From Chryseobacterium flavum (GTDB taxonomy: Bacteria; Bacteroidota; Bacteroidia; Flavobacteriales; Weeksellaceae), in the NCBI RefSeq assembly GCF_003385595.1, contig NZ_QNUE01000003.1:309829-373828 (forward strand): a stretch of 64,000 nucleotides of DNA, given 5' to 3'. The translations under genes and the position numbers were made by a program. How positions within the stretch are numbered: position 1 is the stretch's first letter; each line of letters opens with the position of its first letter. The notes beneath the pieces are model-generated. The model was not told the origin of the DNA. It did not search any database and saw only the letters and a program-made list of their open reading frames with translations. Positions 49,874 through 58,421 of the stretch are shown piece after piece.

Positions 49874-50042
49874 AAGATGCCTTCATTGTTTTGGATTACA
49901 AAAATAACTGAAAGTTAAATTAATTATTCAATTTTCAATTTAAATATTAAAAATATTATGAGACACTTACGCAATAAACGTGCCTATATTGACATACAGG
50001 ATTTCCAAAGCTATCTTCCTTTCCCGGCTCGGCTTAAAATCT

Positions 50043-50050
50043 TATATTTG
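50043..50050 (+). promoter_or_regulatory. -7 box almost abutting the DUF2520 start codon
   Basis: TATATTTG ends only four bases before the ATG at 50055. Transcription would start at or within a base or two of the start codon, so this mRNA is likely leaderless. Confidence 0.6.
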
Positions 50051-50054
50051 TTAT

Positions 50055-50804
50055 ATGCAAATTGTAATTATCGGTTCCGGAAATGTTGCCTATCATCTGG
50101 CAAAAGCTTTCACTTTGAAAGGTATTCCTGTGACCCAGTTATTTGGGAGGAACGAAAAAGAATTAAGTAAAATTTCCGAAGAATTAAACATTCCCTACTC
50201 CACAGCTCATCTGGAAAAGGCAGATCTTTATATCATCTGTGTAAGTGATCATTCTGTAGAAGAAGTTTCGAAGATCATTCCCGGAAAAAACTGTCTGGTT
50301 GCGCATACTTCAGGGTCTCTTCCTAAAGAAGTTCTTGCCGGTGAGTATCGGAAATCCAGTTTCTACCCTTTACAGACTTTTTCGAAATCCAAAGAACTTG
50401 AATATGAAAAAATTCCGTTTTTTGTAGAGGCTGAAAATGATGAAGACCAAAAACTATTGTTGGATCTTGCTTCAAAAATTTCGGGAAGGGTAATGGAAAG
50501 TACTCATGAAAAAAGAAAGTATATTCATCTGACAGCCGTTTTTGCCTGCAACTTTGTAAATCATCTTTTTTCCAGAGCCAAAGAAATTTCAGATTCCCAG
50601 GGAATTCCGTTTGACTATTTTTTGCCCTTAATTGATGAAACAGTTCAGAAAATTCATACGATTGAACCTAAAGAGGCGCAAACCGGACCTGCCGTAAGAA
50701 ATGATGTCAGGATTTTACAACTGCATGAACAGTTATTAAAGGACGAGAGTCTTGACATATATAAAACAATGAATCATTCTATTCAGAAAATGTATGAGCT
50801 ATAA
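50055..50804 (+). CDS. Rossmann-like and DUF2520 domain-containing oxidoreductase-like protein
   Basis: A 249-residue cytosolic protein. The N-terminus is a NAD(P)-binding Rossmann motif (IVIIGSGNVAYHLAKAF, with GSGNVA), followed by SDHSVEEVS and LVAHTSGSL, as in F420- or NADP-dependent 6-phosphogluconate-like oxidoreductases. The C-terminal DUF2520 domain is helical, with HLTAVFACNFVNHLFSRA and DYFLPLIDETVQK. The ATG at 50055 is chosen, because earlier starts would extend through the promoter. It overlaps the HAD gene by 11 bases. The substrate is unknown. Confidence 0.85.
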   Translation: MQIVIIGSGNVAYHLAKAFTLKGIPVTQLFGRNEKELSKISEELNIPYSTAHLEKADLYIICVSDHSVEEVSKIIPGKNCLVAHTSGSLPKEVLAGEYRKSSFYPLQTFSKSKELEYEKIPFFVEAENDEDQKLLLDLASKISGRVMESTHEKRKYIHLTAVFACNFVNHLFSRAKEISDSQGIPFDYFLPLIDETVQKIHTIEPKEAQTGPAVRNDVRILQLHEQLLKDESLDIYKTMNHSIQKMYEL

Positions 50805-51312
50805 AGAGAAATTAAAAGATATTAAGGCATTTGTATTTGATGTTGACGGTGTTTTCACAGACGGAAGTGTGTATCTTCTTCCCGGAGGAAATATGTGCAG
50901 GGTAATGAATGTCCTGGATGGTTATGCCGTTGTCAAGGCCTTAAAAAACAATTATTTAATAGGTGTTATTACCGGAGGAAATGATGAAATGGTGAAACAC
51001 AGAATCAATTACCTTGGAATTCAGGATTACTATCCGAAATCTCACAATAAAATGGCAGATTTTGAGGATTTCAAAAGGAAGTATAACCTAAAAAATGATG
51101 AGATCCTGACCATGGGTGATGATCTTCCGGATATTCATATCATGGAAAACTCAGCTATTGCAGCCTGCCCCGAAAACGCGGTTCCCGAAGTTAAAGGCAT
51201 TTCAAACTATATCTCTCCAAAAAAGGGAGGGAGCGGAGCGGTACGCGATGTGATAGAGCAGGTAATGAAGGTTCAGGGGAACTGGCATGATGATAACACC
51301 CAATCCGTTTAA
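50794..51312 (+). CDS. KdsC-like HAD phosphatase (3-deoxy-D-manno-octulosonate 8-phosphate phosphatase family)
   Basis: A 172-residue C0-type HAD phosphatase without cap domain. Motif I is FDVDGVFTDGSVYL, motif II is GVITGG, motif III Lys is in KMADFEDF, and motif IV is TMGDDLPDIHIM. This pattern is that of KdsC, which releases phosphate from KDO 8-phosphate in lipopolysaccharide synthesis. Relatives also act on other sugar acid phosphates, so the gene symbol is left open. It overlaps the DUF2520 gene by 11 bases and is followed 8 bases later by maf. Confidence 0.85.
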   Translation: MSYKEKLKDIKAFVFDVDGVFTDGSVYLLPGGNMCRVMNVLDGYAVVKALKNNYLIGVITGGNDEMVKHRINYLGIQDYYPKSHNKMADFEDFKRKYNLKNDEILTMGDDLPDIHIMENSAIAACPENAVPEVKGISNYISPKKGGSGAVRDVIEQVMKVQGNWHDDNTQSV

Positions 51313-51320
51313 TTAAGATC

Positions 51321-51884
51321 ATGAGATTACTTTTAGCATCCCAATCCCCCAGAAGAAAGGAATTGCTTTCCAGTCTTGGTTTTGAATTTGAAGTGGTAAA
51401 AATAGACTGTGAAGAAATCCTTCCTGAACACATCAAAATAGAAGAAGCAGCTTCTTATTTGTCTCAATTGAAGGCAGATACTTTCAGAACACTGGCGGGA
51501 GATGAAATTTTATTAACTGCTGACACTGTGGTTGCAATTAATGACCAGATTCTTGGTAAGCCTGCTCATGAAGACGATGCGCGGAATATGCTCAGATGTC
51601 TGTCCGGAAAAATACATCAGGTATACACGGGGATTACAATAAAAACTTCTGATAAAACAATTACTGAAACCGATGTGGCGGAAGTAACGTTTGATGAAAT
51701 TACAGATGATGAGATAGAATATTATATCCGGAACTATAAGCCTTTTGATAAAGCAGGAAGCTATGGTATTCAGGAATGGCTGGGTATGGCTAAAATCAAA
51801 AATCTGAACGGAAGCTTTTATACCATCATGGGATTACCCACACATTTGGTTTACAGCATATTAAAAGAAAACACTGTAATTTAA
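51321..51884 (+). CDS. maf: Maf family nucleoside triphosphate pyrophosphatase
   Basis: A 187-residue enzyme. It begins RLLLASQSPRRKELLSSLGFEFEVV, the Maf signature, and continues with LTADTVVAINDQILGKP and GSYGIQEWLGMAKIKNLNGSFYTIMGLP. It hydrolyses dTTP, UTP or modified NTPs to monophosphates and helps to keep abnormal nucleotides from DNA and RNA. The length is normal. It is the last gene of a three-gene set with the DUF2520 and KdsC-like genes. Confidence 0.93.
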   Translation: MRLLLASQSPRRKELLSSLGFEFEVVKIDCEEILPEHIKIEEAASYLSQLKADTFRTLAGDEILLTADTVVAINDQILGKPAHEDDARNMLRCLSGKIHQVYTGITIKTSDKTITETDVAEVTFDEITDDEIEYYIRNYKPFDKAGSYGIQEWLGMAKIKNLNGSFYTIMGLPTHLVYSILKENTVI

Positions 51885-52030
51885 TTCATATTTTTTTTTC
51901 CACACCATACAGAAGAAATAAATTATTTCGGCAAGAAATATAAATATTTTTCATTATAAAATTTTATTATTTTTACAAAATCATCAAACTGCTGATAATA
52001 AAAAGCAGATTAGCGAGTTATATTGAAATA

Positions 52031-54619
52031 ATGAAAAAGAATATATTGTTCCTTTTAGTGATATGTATTGTTGCTTCGTGTGCTACCAAAACAAAAAAGC
52101 CGGAGCAGCGGTCTAAGCTATTAAAAGGTTTTTCTACATATTACAACACCCTTTTTAATGCCAAAGATGCATTGGAGAGTGAATTTACATCCCGGGATAA
52201 AGGACATAAAGATAATTTTTATGCACCTTATATCCCTATTCTTACTTACGAAGAGCAACCTCTGGGTAGTGATCTTGGCCAGTCTGCTGCTTTTGCAGAA
52301 AATTCCATGAAAATGGCAGAAGTAGCCAATTCAAAACCTTCCGGTAGAAATAATTCCGGAATTCCCAATATTCCGGGCATGCAGGGCAATATGCCTGGAA
52401 ATACTGAGACTAATCAGGAAGAGGAAGGACAAACCAAGGGAGCTACTACTTTGGAAATTGCAGAAGCTAAGGCTCTGAAAGCTATTAATAAATATTCAGT
52501 GATCAGAAACGGTGAAGAAAAGAATAAGCAGATTTTTGAGGCTTATATGATTCTTGCCCAATCCAGGATTTACCAGAATAAACCTTTGGAGGCACTGGAT
52601 GCTCTTAATTATGTTTTCACCCACATGAAAGATGATAAAAGGCTTCCACTGGCCAGAATATATCAGGGGCTGGCATATGACAAGATTAAAGATTATCACA
52701 GGGCTCATGAAACCTTTGCCAAATTAAAGGGGGAGGATATCAATAAGAACTACGCCAAGCTGCTAAGTATTTATTATTCCGAATCTCTTTTGGATGCCGG
52801 AAAAAAAGAAGAAGCTGCCAGAGAGCTTGATATTGCCTATGATTTGAATACGAACAGAAAACTTAAAAGCAGAATTGCTTATCTGAGGGGTCAGGTACTT
52901 GAAAATCTGGGGCAAAATGAAAAAGCGAGGGAAAGCTATGCATCAGCTTATAAATATGCAAATGATTTTGAGTTCGAAGTAAAATCCCAGATTGCCATCG
53001 CTAAAACCTTTAATGGAAAAGGTGATTATAACGGTGCTAAAAACTATCTGGAGGGAATCAGTAAAAAGGGGACTTATGGTTCCAGAAAAAATGAATTTTA
53101 CTATGCCCTGGGTCTGATGGCTAATAAAGCAGGAAAAAAAGATGAAGCTCAGCAATTTTTCAGAAAATCATTATTTGAAAAGGTTTCTGATCCACAGATC
53201 CGTGGATTGGCTTATTATGAAATAGGGAAGAGTTACCTGGAAAAAAATGATTACATCGGTGCCGGAAGTTATTATGATTCTGCCCTGGCAGTAATGACCT
53301 ATGAACCCTCAAAAATATTACTGCAGGATCAGTCTGAATACATCAAAAAAATTTCCAGGAATTATTATCTGATCAAAAAAAATGACAGTATTCTTTCTTT
53401 AGCAAAAATGAGCGATGCTCAAAGAACCGATTTTTTCTCTAAATATATTGCCAAGCTTAAGATCAAGGAAGAAAAGGAAGAGCAGGAGAGAAGACGGGCT
53501 GAAAGAAATAAAGGTTTTGATACCGGGGACTATAATGCAAATTCTATTTTTGCAAATAACACCAATGCTTTTGAAGATTTCGGAGTAACCACGAAAGGTT
53601 TTTATTTCAGTAATAACGGAACTGTCAGTAAAGGTACTTCTTCATTTAAGCAAATCTGGGGAGAAAGAGCACTCGCTGATAACTGGCGTTTTTCAAAGAA
53701 AATGACTTCTATTGAAGATATGAAAAATGAAGCTTTAGGAGTGACTTCCGCTCCTAACCCAAGACGTTTCGAACCGGCTTATTATATTGAACAGATTCCA
53801 ACGGATCAAGGCAAATTGGCCCAGTTGAAAAAAGACAGGGATACGGCTTCCCTGGGGCTTGGAGTCATGTATCAGAATTATTTCACCAATACCCCTCTGG
53901 CTACAAAAACATTATATGACCTTATAGATGTAAAACCAGAAGAAAAGGTTATGCTTCAGGCACTGTATGAAATTTTTGCAATGAACTATGAGAAGAATCC
54001 CCAGGCTTCAGAGAGAGCAAAGCAAATCCTTCTGACAGATTATCCTTATACTTCATATGCGGAATTTGCAAGAAACCCGAAAAACAATTCATTTGTAAAG
54101 TCAACTGAAGATGTTGAAAATGAATATAAAAAGGCTTATGCATTATTTGAATCTGAAAAATTTTCTGAGAGTAAGGACATAATTGACCAAGCCATCCAGA
54201 AATATCCAAAAGATGCGCTGGTTCCCAAACTTTATCTGCTGAATGCCTTCAATGCCGGCAAGTCAAGTGGGAAAGAAGTTATGATTCTGCAACTGGAACA
54301 GATTGCCCTGAATTATTCTAAAACTCCGGAAGGCGTAAGGGCTAAGGAAATGCTTAATTATCTTAAAAGTGATCTCAGCTTTCAGGCTACGGATAATAAA
54401 GGAAATGCCATACCGCAGCAGCCTGTAACCAATCCGGTTCAAAACGACCAGTCTCCATCGGTTCAGGATAGTGATGTCCCGCAAAGGCCGGATATGAATA
54501 AAGTTCAATCGGTAGATCTTGGTCCGGCTACTCCACAAAAGCCTAATAGTCAGCCAAAAAAGAAGAATAAAGTATTAGATGCTTCTTCGGACCCGACAAT
54601 TCCGCCAAGACCACAATAA
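52031..54619 (+). CDS. porW/sprE: T9SS periplasmic lipoprotein PorW/SprE type, TPR-rich
   Basis: An 862-residue lipoprotein. The signal peptide ends in VASC, giving lipidated Cys17. Segments such as SKLLKGFSTYYNTLFNAKDALESEF near the N-terminus and a large number of TPR-like units (about residues 140-440 and 630-770) match PorW/SprE, a T9SS component needed for cargo export and gliding. A Gln/Asn/Pro-rich C-terminal tail (about 775-862) is of low complexity. The secreted phosphodiesterase at 2961 carries a T9SS tail and is a probable client. It has its own terminator. Confidence 0.88.
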   Translation: MKKNILFLLVICIVASCATKTKKPEQRSKLLKGFSTYYNTLFNAKDALESEFTSRDKGHKDNFYAPYIPILTYEEQPLGSDLGQSAAFAENSMKMAEVANSKPSGRNNSGIPNIPGMQGNMPGNTETNQEEEGQTKGATTLEIAEAKALKAINKYSVIRNGEEKNKQIFEAYMILAQSRIYQNKPLEALDALNYVFTHMKDDKRLPLARIYQGLAYDKIKDYHRAHETFAKLKGEDINKNYAKLLSIYYSESLLDAGKKEEAARELDIAYDLNTNRKLKSRIAYLRGQVLENLGQNEKARESYASAYKYANDFEFEVKSQIAIAKTFNGKGDYNGAKNYLEGISKKGTYGSRKNEFYYALGLMANKAGKKDEAQQFFRKSLFEKVSDPQIRGLAYYEIGKSYLEKNDYIGAGSYYDSALAVMTYEPSKILLQDQSEYIKKISRNYYLIKKNDSILSLAKMSDAQRTDFFSKYIAKLKIKEEKEEQERRRAERNKGFDTGDYNANSIFANNTNAFEDFGVTTKGFYFSNNGTVSKGTSSFKQIWGERALADNWRFSKKMTSIEDMKNEALGVTSAPNPRRFEPAYYIEQIPTDQGKLAQLKKDRDTASLGLGVMYQNYFTNTPLATKTLYDLIDVKPEEKVMLQALYEIFAMNYEKNPQASERAKQILLTDYPYTSYAEFARNPKNNSFVKSTEDVENEYKKAYALFESEKFSESKDIIDQAIQKYPKDALVPKLYLLNAFNAGKSSGKEVMILQLEQIALNYSKTPEGVRAKEMLNYLKSDLSFQATDNKGNAIPQQPVTNPVQNDQSPSVQDSDVPQRPDMNKVQSVDLGPATPQKPNSQPKKKNKVLDASSDPTIPPRPQ

Positions 54620-54622
54620 AAT

Positions 54623-54652
54623 AAAAAGCGAAGATTTACTCTTCGCTTTTTT
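54623..54652. terminator. Bidirectional terminator after the PorW/SprE gene
   Basis: AAAAAGCGAAGA pairs with TCTTCGCTTTTTT around TTTAC. It ends the T9SS lipoprotein gene and lies close to the convergent tsaB gene. Confidence 0.85.
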
Positions 54653-54682
54653 ATGATATTTCGTTATTTCCTGCTCACAATC

Positions 54683-55357
54683 TTAAGACTTGTTTTTCTT
54701 AACCCCATGAAAATCTTTTAAATAAAAGGGTTCAAAATATGCCGTATCTTCAAACTCTTTCTTTTCTATTTTTTCAAGTGATCTTTTTACCAGATATTGT
54801 GCAGAAGGGTAGATGTCCGTTTTAAAATCCGATAGAGGGAGTTGCAAGATCTCTCTAGCTTTCAGTGCTCCGTCACCAACAAATACTACCTTTTTATCTT
54901 TAAATTCTTGAAAAGACGTTTCGTCCAAAATCTTTGCTTCTGTTTCCCTGATCTCTTTTCCTGTCTGACCGTCATAAACAGCCGTATAAACCTCCATTCT
55001 TCTCGCATCGATCAAAGGTACTATAAAGTCATAGTTATGCCCTAAAAAAGGCTCTATCATGCTTTCTAAAGAATTCATAGCAACCAAAGGAATATTCAGT
55101 CCATAACAAAACCCCTTTGCAGAGGCAGCTCCGATTCTTAATCCGGTATAAGAACCTGGTCCTTTCCCCAGAGAAACAGCTTCTACTTCTTTCAGTGAAA
55201 TACCGGCACCTTCCAGTGCCCACTCTACAAAAGTATGAAGGCTTTCCGATTGTTTATAGTTTTCAGAAACTTCTTCACAAAGACATAGCAGCTTTTCGTT
55301 ATCTGAAATGGCTACGGAACAATTTTTAGAAGACGTCTCAAGATATAAAATTTTCAT
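54683..55357 (-). CDS. tsaB: tRNA threonylcarbamoyladenosine biosynthesis protein TsaB
   Basis: A 224-residue ASKHA-fold protein. ILYLETSSKNCSVAI at the N-terminus, VEAVSLGKGPGSYTGLRIGAASAKGFCYG in the middle and VPLIDARRMEVYTAVYDG are diagnostic. TsaB pairs with TsaD and TsaE for the t6A37 modification of tRNA. The catalytic metal site lies in TsaD, so TsaB itself is a structural partner. The length fits. It is a single gene here. Confidence 0.95.
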   Translation of the reverse strand: MKILYLETSSKNCSVAISDNEKLLCLCEEVSENYKQSESLHTFVEWALEGAGISLKEVEAVSLGKGPGSYTGLRIGAASAKGFCYGLNIPLVAMNSLESMIEPFLGHNYDFIVPLIDARRMEVYTAVYDGQTGKEIRETEAKILDETSFQEFKDKKVVFVGDGALKAREILQLPLSDFKTDIYPSAQYLVKRSLEKIEKKEFEDTAYFEPFYLKDFHGVKKNKS

Positions 55358-55435
55358 TTTTTTATTTTAACTACTGCAAAGTTGCAAGACAAAATTGCTT
55401 TTAATATTCTGCAAATTTAATCCATTATTTTGAGA

Positions 55436-56185
55436 TTATTTCCTGTAGATTGTTCTGGGTTCTGCCTGCGCACTCGGATAAATGGTCATATCCGAAACAG
55501 TAACATGTTTAGGAGCATTTACACAATAAGCAATTGCATCCGCAATATCCTCCGCTTTTAAAGCATCATATCCCGCATATACACCCGCAGCTCTTTCACT
55601 ATCTCCTTTGAATCTTACGAGTGAAAAATCTGTTTCCACAGCACCCGGCTGAATATTGGTTACTTTAATTCCAAATTCCGTAAGCTCCAGTCTCATTCCT
55701 TCCGAAATTACATCAACAGCCTTTTTTGTAGCACAATACACAACTCCGTTCGTATAAGTCTGCCTTGCCGCTACTGAACTGATATTTACTATATGACCTA
55801 TGTTTTTAGTTTTCATACCGGGAATAATCATCTTGGAAACATAAAGTAGTCCCTTAACATTTCCGTCGATCATAGAATCCCAGTCATCGGTCTTACCTTC
55901 TGAAAGAGGATCAAGGCCGTGAGCATTTCCGGCATTATTGATCAGGACGTCAATATCTTTCCAGTTCTCAGGAAGGGAACCGATCGCTGATTCAACGTCT
56001 TTAAGGTCTCTCACATCAAAAATTAAACTAAATATTTCGGTTAATAAAGATAATTCTTTTTCTAATGATTGCAGTGCCTGAATCCTCCTTCCGCAGATAA
56101 TTATTCTGTTTCCTTGTTTTGCAAGCAATTCTGCTGTTGCTTTTCCTATTCCTGAAGTAGCTCCGGTGATTAATATTGTTTTCAT
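55436..56185 (-). CDS. Short-chain dehydrogenase/reductase (YdfG-like)
   Basis: A 249-residue classical SDR. The cofactor loop is TGATSGIGKATAEL (T-G-x3-G-x-G), NNAGNAH follows, and the catalytic set is Ser in NISSVAA, Tyr in YCATKKAVD and Lys four residues later. The basic residue in CGRRIQ suggests NADP. The closest well-known group is the YdfG type that reduces 3-hydroxy acids or malonic semialdehyde. It lies upstream of tsaB by about 80 bases and 60 bases after the yraN-like gene on the same strand. Confidence 0.9.
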   Translation of the reverse strand: MKTILITGATSGIGKATAELLAKQGNRIIICGRRIQALQSLEKELSLLTEIFSLIFDVRDLKDVESAIGSLPENWKDIDVLINNAGNAHGLDPLSEGKTDDWDSMIDGNVKGLLYVSKMIIPGMKTKNIGHIVNISSVAARQTYTNGVVYCATKKAVDVISEGMRLELTEFGIKVTNIQPGAVETDFSLVRFKGDSERAAGVYAGYDALKAEDIADAIAYCVNAPKHVTVSDMTIYPSAQAEPRTIYRK

Positions 56186-56245
56186 AAATTAAAATTTTAA
56201 ATACACGGTATACTCTCTTAAAAAAATAGGGGAGTATACTGAACA

Positions 56246-56617
56246 TCAATTTGCATCAAATGCCTGAAACGCATCTGCTATATGGTCAATAATTAAATTT
56301 TTCTTTTCATCAGGAAGAATTGAAATGATATCAAACCTCACTTCCTTATCTTTATTAAATTCTTCGAGGTAATGATTGGCGGCAGAAACAATGGATTTTA
56401 TTTTTGCTTTGGTAACAGCTTCCTGAGGCAATATAAATGTATCCGTAGATCGTGCCTTTACTTCAACAACAATAACAAGATTTTCCTTTTCAGCAATGAT
56501 ATCTATCTCAGCTTTCTGAAAACGAAAGTTTCTTGTAAGAATTTTATAGCCGTTTTTTTGAAGATAAACAGAAGCCATATCCTCAGCTATCTTTCCAAAT
56601 TCATTGTGTTTTGCCAT
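56246..56617 (-). CDS. YraN family protein (UPF0102)
   Basis: A 123-residue protein with the endonuclease-like fold of the YraN family: GKIAEDMASVYLQKNGYKILTRNFRFQKAEIDIIAEKENLVIVVEVKAR. The acidic and Lys residues E-I-D and VEVKAR form the typical PD-(D/E)XK core. It is a small conserved protein of unknown substrate, possibly a nuclease. It lies 37 bases downstream of the LD-carboxypeptidase gene. Confidence 0.9.
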   Translation of the reverse strand: MAKHNEFGKIAEDMASVYLQKNGYKILTRNFRFQKAEIDIIAEKENLVIVVEVKARSTDTFILPQEAVTKAKIKSIVSAANHYLEEFNKDKEVRFDIISILPDEKKNLIIDHIADAFQAFDAN

Positions 56618-56654
56618 ACATTAACATTGGGGATTAAGAATGGGAGAGAAGTAT

Positions 56655-57584
56655 TTAAAATTCAATCTTTACTTTAGTCCCGATTTTTATGTGAGCTATT
56701 CCTCCGATCAAAAGCGGCCTGTTATCTTTAATATGTCCGTTCGGAAAACCAAACACTACCGGAAATTTATATTTTGAAATTCTTTCAGAAATCAGCTTGT
56801 AAGCAAATTCATCAAAACTTTCCTCATAGTTTTTATTTTCTTTTTCATCTCCCATATTCGTCATGCCTCCGACAATAAGTCCTCTGATTTTATTGAAAAC
56901 CCCAGCCAGCTCAAGACTCATAATCATACGGTCCAGTGCATAGAAGTTTTCACCAATATCTTCGATAAACAGGATTTTATCTTTAAAGTCAAAAGAATAT
57001 CTGCTTCCTAACAGGGCATAGATAAGGGCTAAATTACCTCCTACCAATTCTCCTTCAATAGTCCCTTTTTTATTTAACTGATGGGATTCAAGGTTATATT
57101 TTAGAGTTTTTCCTCTTAAAGTATCGAAAATTAGATCGTAGCTTTCATCAGTAACTCCAAAGCTTGATGTTTTGATGGTCTGTCCGTGGATGGATACAAA
57201 GCCTTTTTTCAGCAGATAACTTTGAATTACAGTATTGTCAGAGTACCCAATGTACCATTTCGGATTTTCTTCAAAGTTTTTCAGCTTAAGATGCTGAATA
57301 AGATGCTGACATCCATAGCCGCCTCTGGAAGCCCAGATTGCACTGATTTCTTTATCATTCAGAGCCCAATTGATATCTTTTATTCTTTCCTTTTCTGTTC
57401 CGGCATAAGTATAGCCGTTTGAAAACCTGGAATAAAGATGTTCACCTAAAACCGGCTCAAAGCCTTTATTTTTAATCATTTCTATTCCTTTTTCCAACTG
57501 GGATGGATCTACTGCCCCGGCCGGAGAAATAATAGCTATTTTTGCTCCTTTTTTCAGAGGTTCTGGAAAAATATTTTTTTTCAT
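56655..57584 (-). CDS. LD-carboxypeptidase (S66 family, LdcA/MccF-like)
   Basis: A 309-residue cytosolic serine peptidase. The conserved opening AIISPAG and the segments AIWASRGGYGCQHL (near residue 95) and YIGYSDNTVIQSYL with the nucleophile Ser are present; the catalytic Glu and His follow in FIEDIGENFYALDRM and FPNGHIKDNRP. It removes the terminal D-Ala from tetrapeptides in cell-wall recycling; MccF-like members give self-immunity to microcin-type peptides. The stop lies 37 bases before yraN, and the gene overlaps the LysE transporter start region by four bases. Confidence 0.9.
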   Translation of the reverse strand: MKKNIFPEPLKKGAKIAIISPAGAVDPSQLEKGIEMIKNKGFEPVLGEHLYSRFSNGYTYAGTEKERIKDINWALNDKEISAIWASRGGYGCQHLIQHLKLKNFEENPKWYIGYSDNTVIQSYLLKKGFVSIHGQTIKTSSFGVTDESYDLIFDTLRGKTLKYNLESHQLNKKGTIEGELVGGNLALIYALLGSRYSFDFKDKILFIEDIGENFYALDRMIMSLELAGVFNKIRGLIVGGMTNMGDEKENKNYEESFDEFAYKLISERISKYKFPVVFGFPNGHIKDNRPLLIGGIAHIKIGTKVKIEF

Positions 57585-58267
57585 TTTGTTTTTTGATATT
57601 TAACTTCTTTTTTTTCTGCTTCTTCAAGTTGCCTTTCAAACTGATTGAATTTTTTAAAACTCTGAAGGAAGATAAAGAAACTGAAAAAAATGAGAATAAC
57701 GCCAACCACCCGTCTGATCTGGTTCGCTAATTTCTGGGTAAGTTTATCGTGAAATTGTTTGGCAAGGAATATTTTGGCAAGGTCAATACACAGATAAGTT
57801 GCAATTACGATACCTATGTATAAAACAAAATTTCCGGTATCCGGATATTGATTTCTTACAGAAATTACCGTTACCAGCCAGAAAAGGATTACCCCTACAT
57901 TCAAAAGATTAAAGAAAAAACCATTAAAAAAGGTTTTGATATAGTTTTGGCTGATAATTTTTTCTTCACCCGGCATATGCATTTTGGTTTTGGTAACCAG
58001 CATTACTATTCCGTAGATGAAAATGAGAATTGATGTAATTCTGTAAAAACCAGGATGTTTATCTATTAAAGTAACAATATCAGCACTGGCATAATAAGCA
58101 GCTACGATACATAACAAATCTGCAGTGATCACGCCCAGGTCCAACGATAATGCATGCCGGGGACCCCGGGAAAAGCTGGTTTCTATTAACAGGAAGAAAA
58201 TAGGTCCTATAAAAACCAGACTCAGCATGAATCCTAATATAATGGCAGATAGTACAAGTTCTAGCAT
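57581..58267 (-). CDS. LysE family transporter
   Basis: A protein of 228 residues from the ATG at 58267; an upstream ATG at 58297 adds ten residues with His (MNFFHLKHHL). The shorter start gives a normal LysE beginning, LELVLSAIILGFMLSLVFIGPIFFLLIETSFSRGPRHALSLDLGV. Six membrane segments are visible, and the C-terminus is a charged tail. LysE-type proteins export amino acids. It overlaps the LD-carboxypeptidase gene by four bases, so export of amino acids released from wall peptides is a reasonable, inferred link. Confidence 0.85.
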   Translation of the reverse strand: MLELVLSAIILGFMLSLVFIGPIFFLLIETSFSRGPRHALSLDLGVITADLLCIVAAYYASADIVTLIDKHPGFYRITSILIFIYGIVMLVTKTKMHMPGEEKIISQNYIKTFFNGFFFNLLNVGVILFWLVTVISVRNQYPDTGNFVLYIGIVIATYLCIDLAKIFLAKQFHDKLTQKLANQIRRVVGVILIFFSFFIFLQSFKKFNQFERQLEEAEKKEVKYQKTK

Positions 58268-58372
58268 TAAGTGGTGTTTTAAATGAAAAAAATTCATTAC
58301 GTTTAATACAAAGTTAGACTTTATGATTTAATTATTCAATAAAGTTGTTATATATCAACTGTAATAAAATAT

Positions 58373-58399
58373 TTAGGCTGTTTCAGTGAAACAGCCTAA
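58373..58399 (-). terminator. Terminator of rnr
   Basis: TTAGGCTGTTTC pairs perfectly with GAAACAGCCTAA around AGT. On the minus strand it lies 23 bases after the rnr stop and leads into AT-rich sequence. Confidence 0.8.
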
Positions 58400-58421
58400 G
58401 TTTATCTGTCAATTATTAAAA

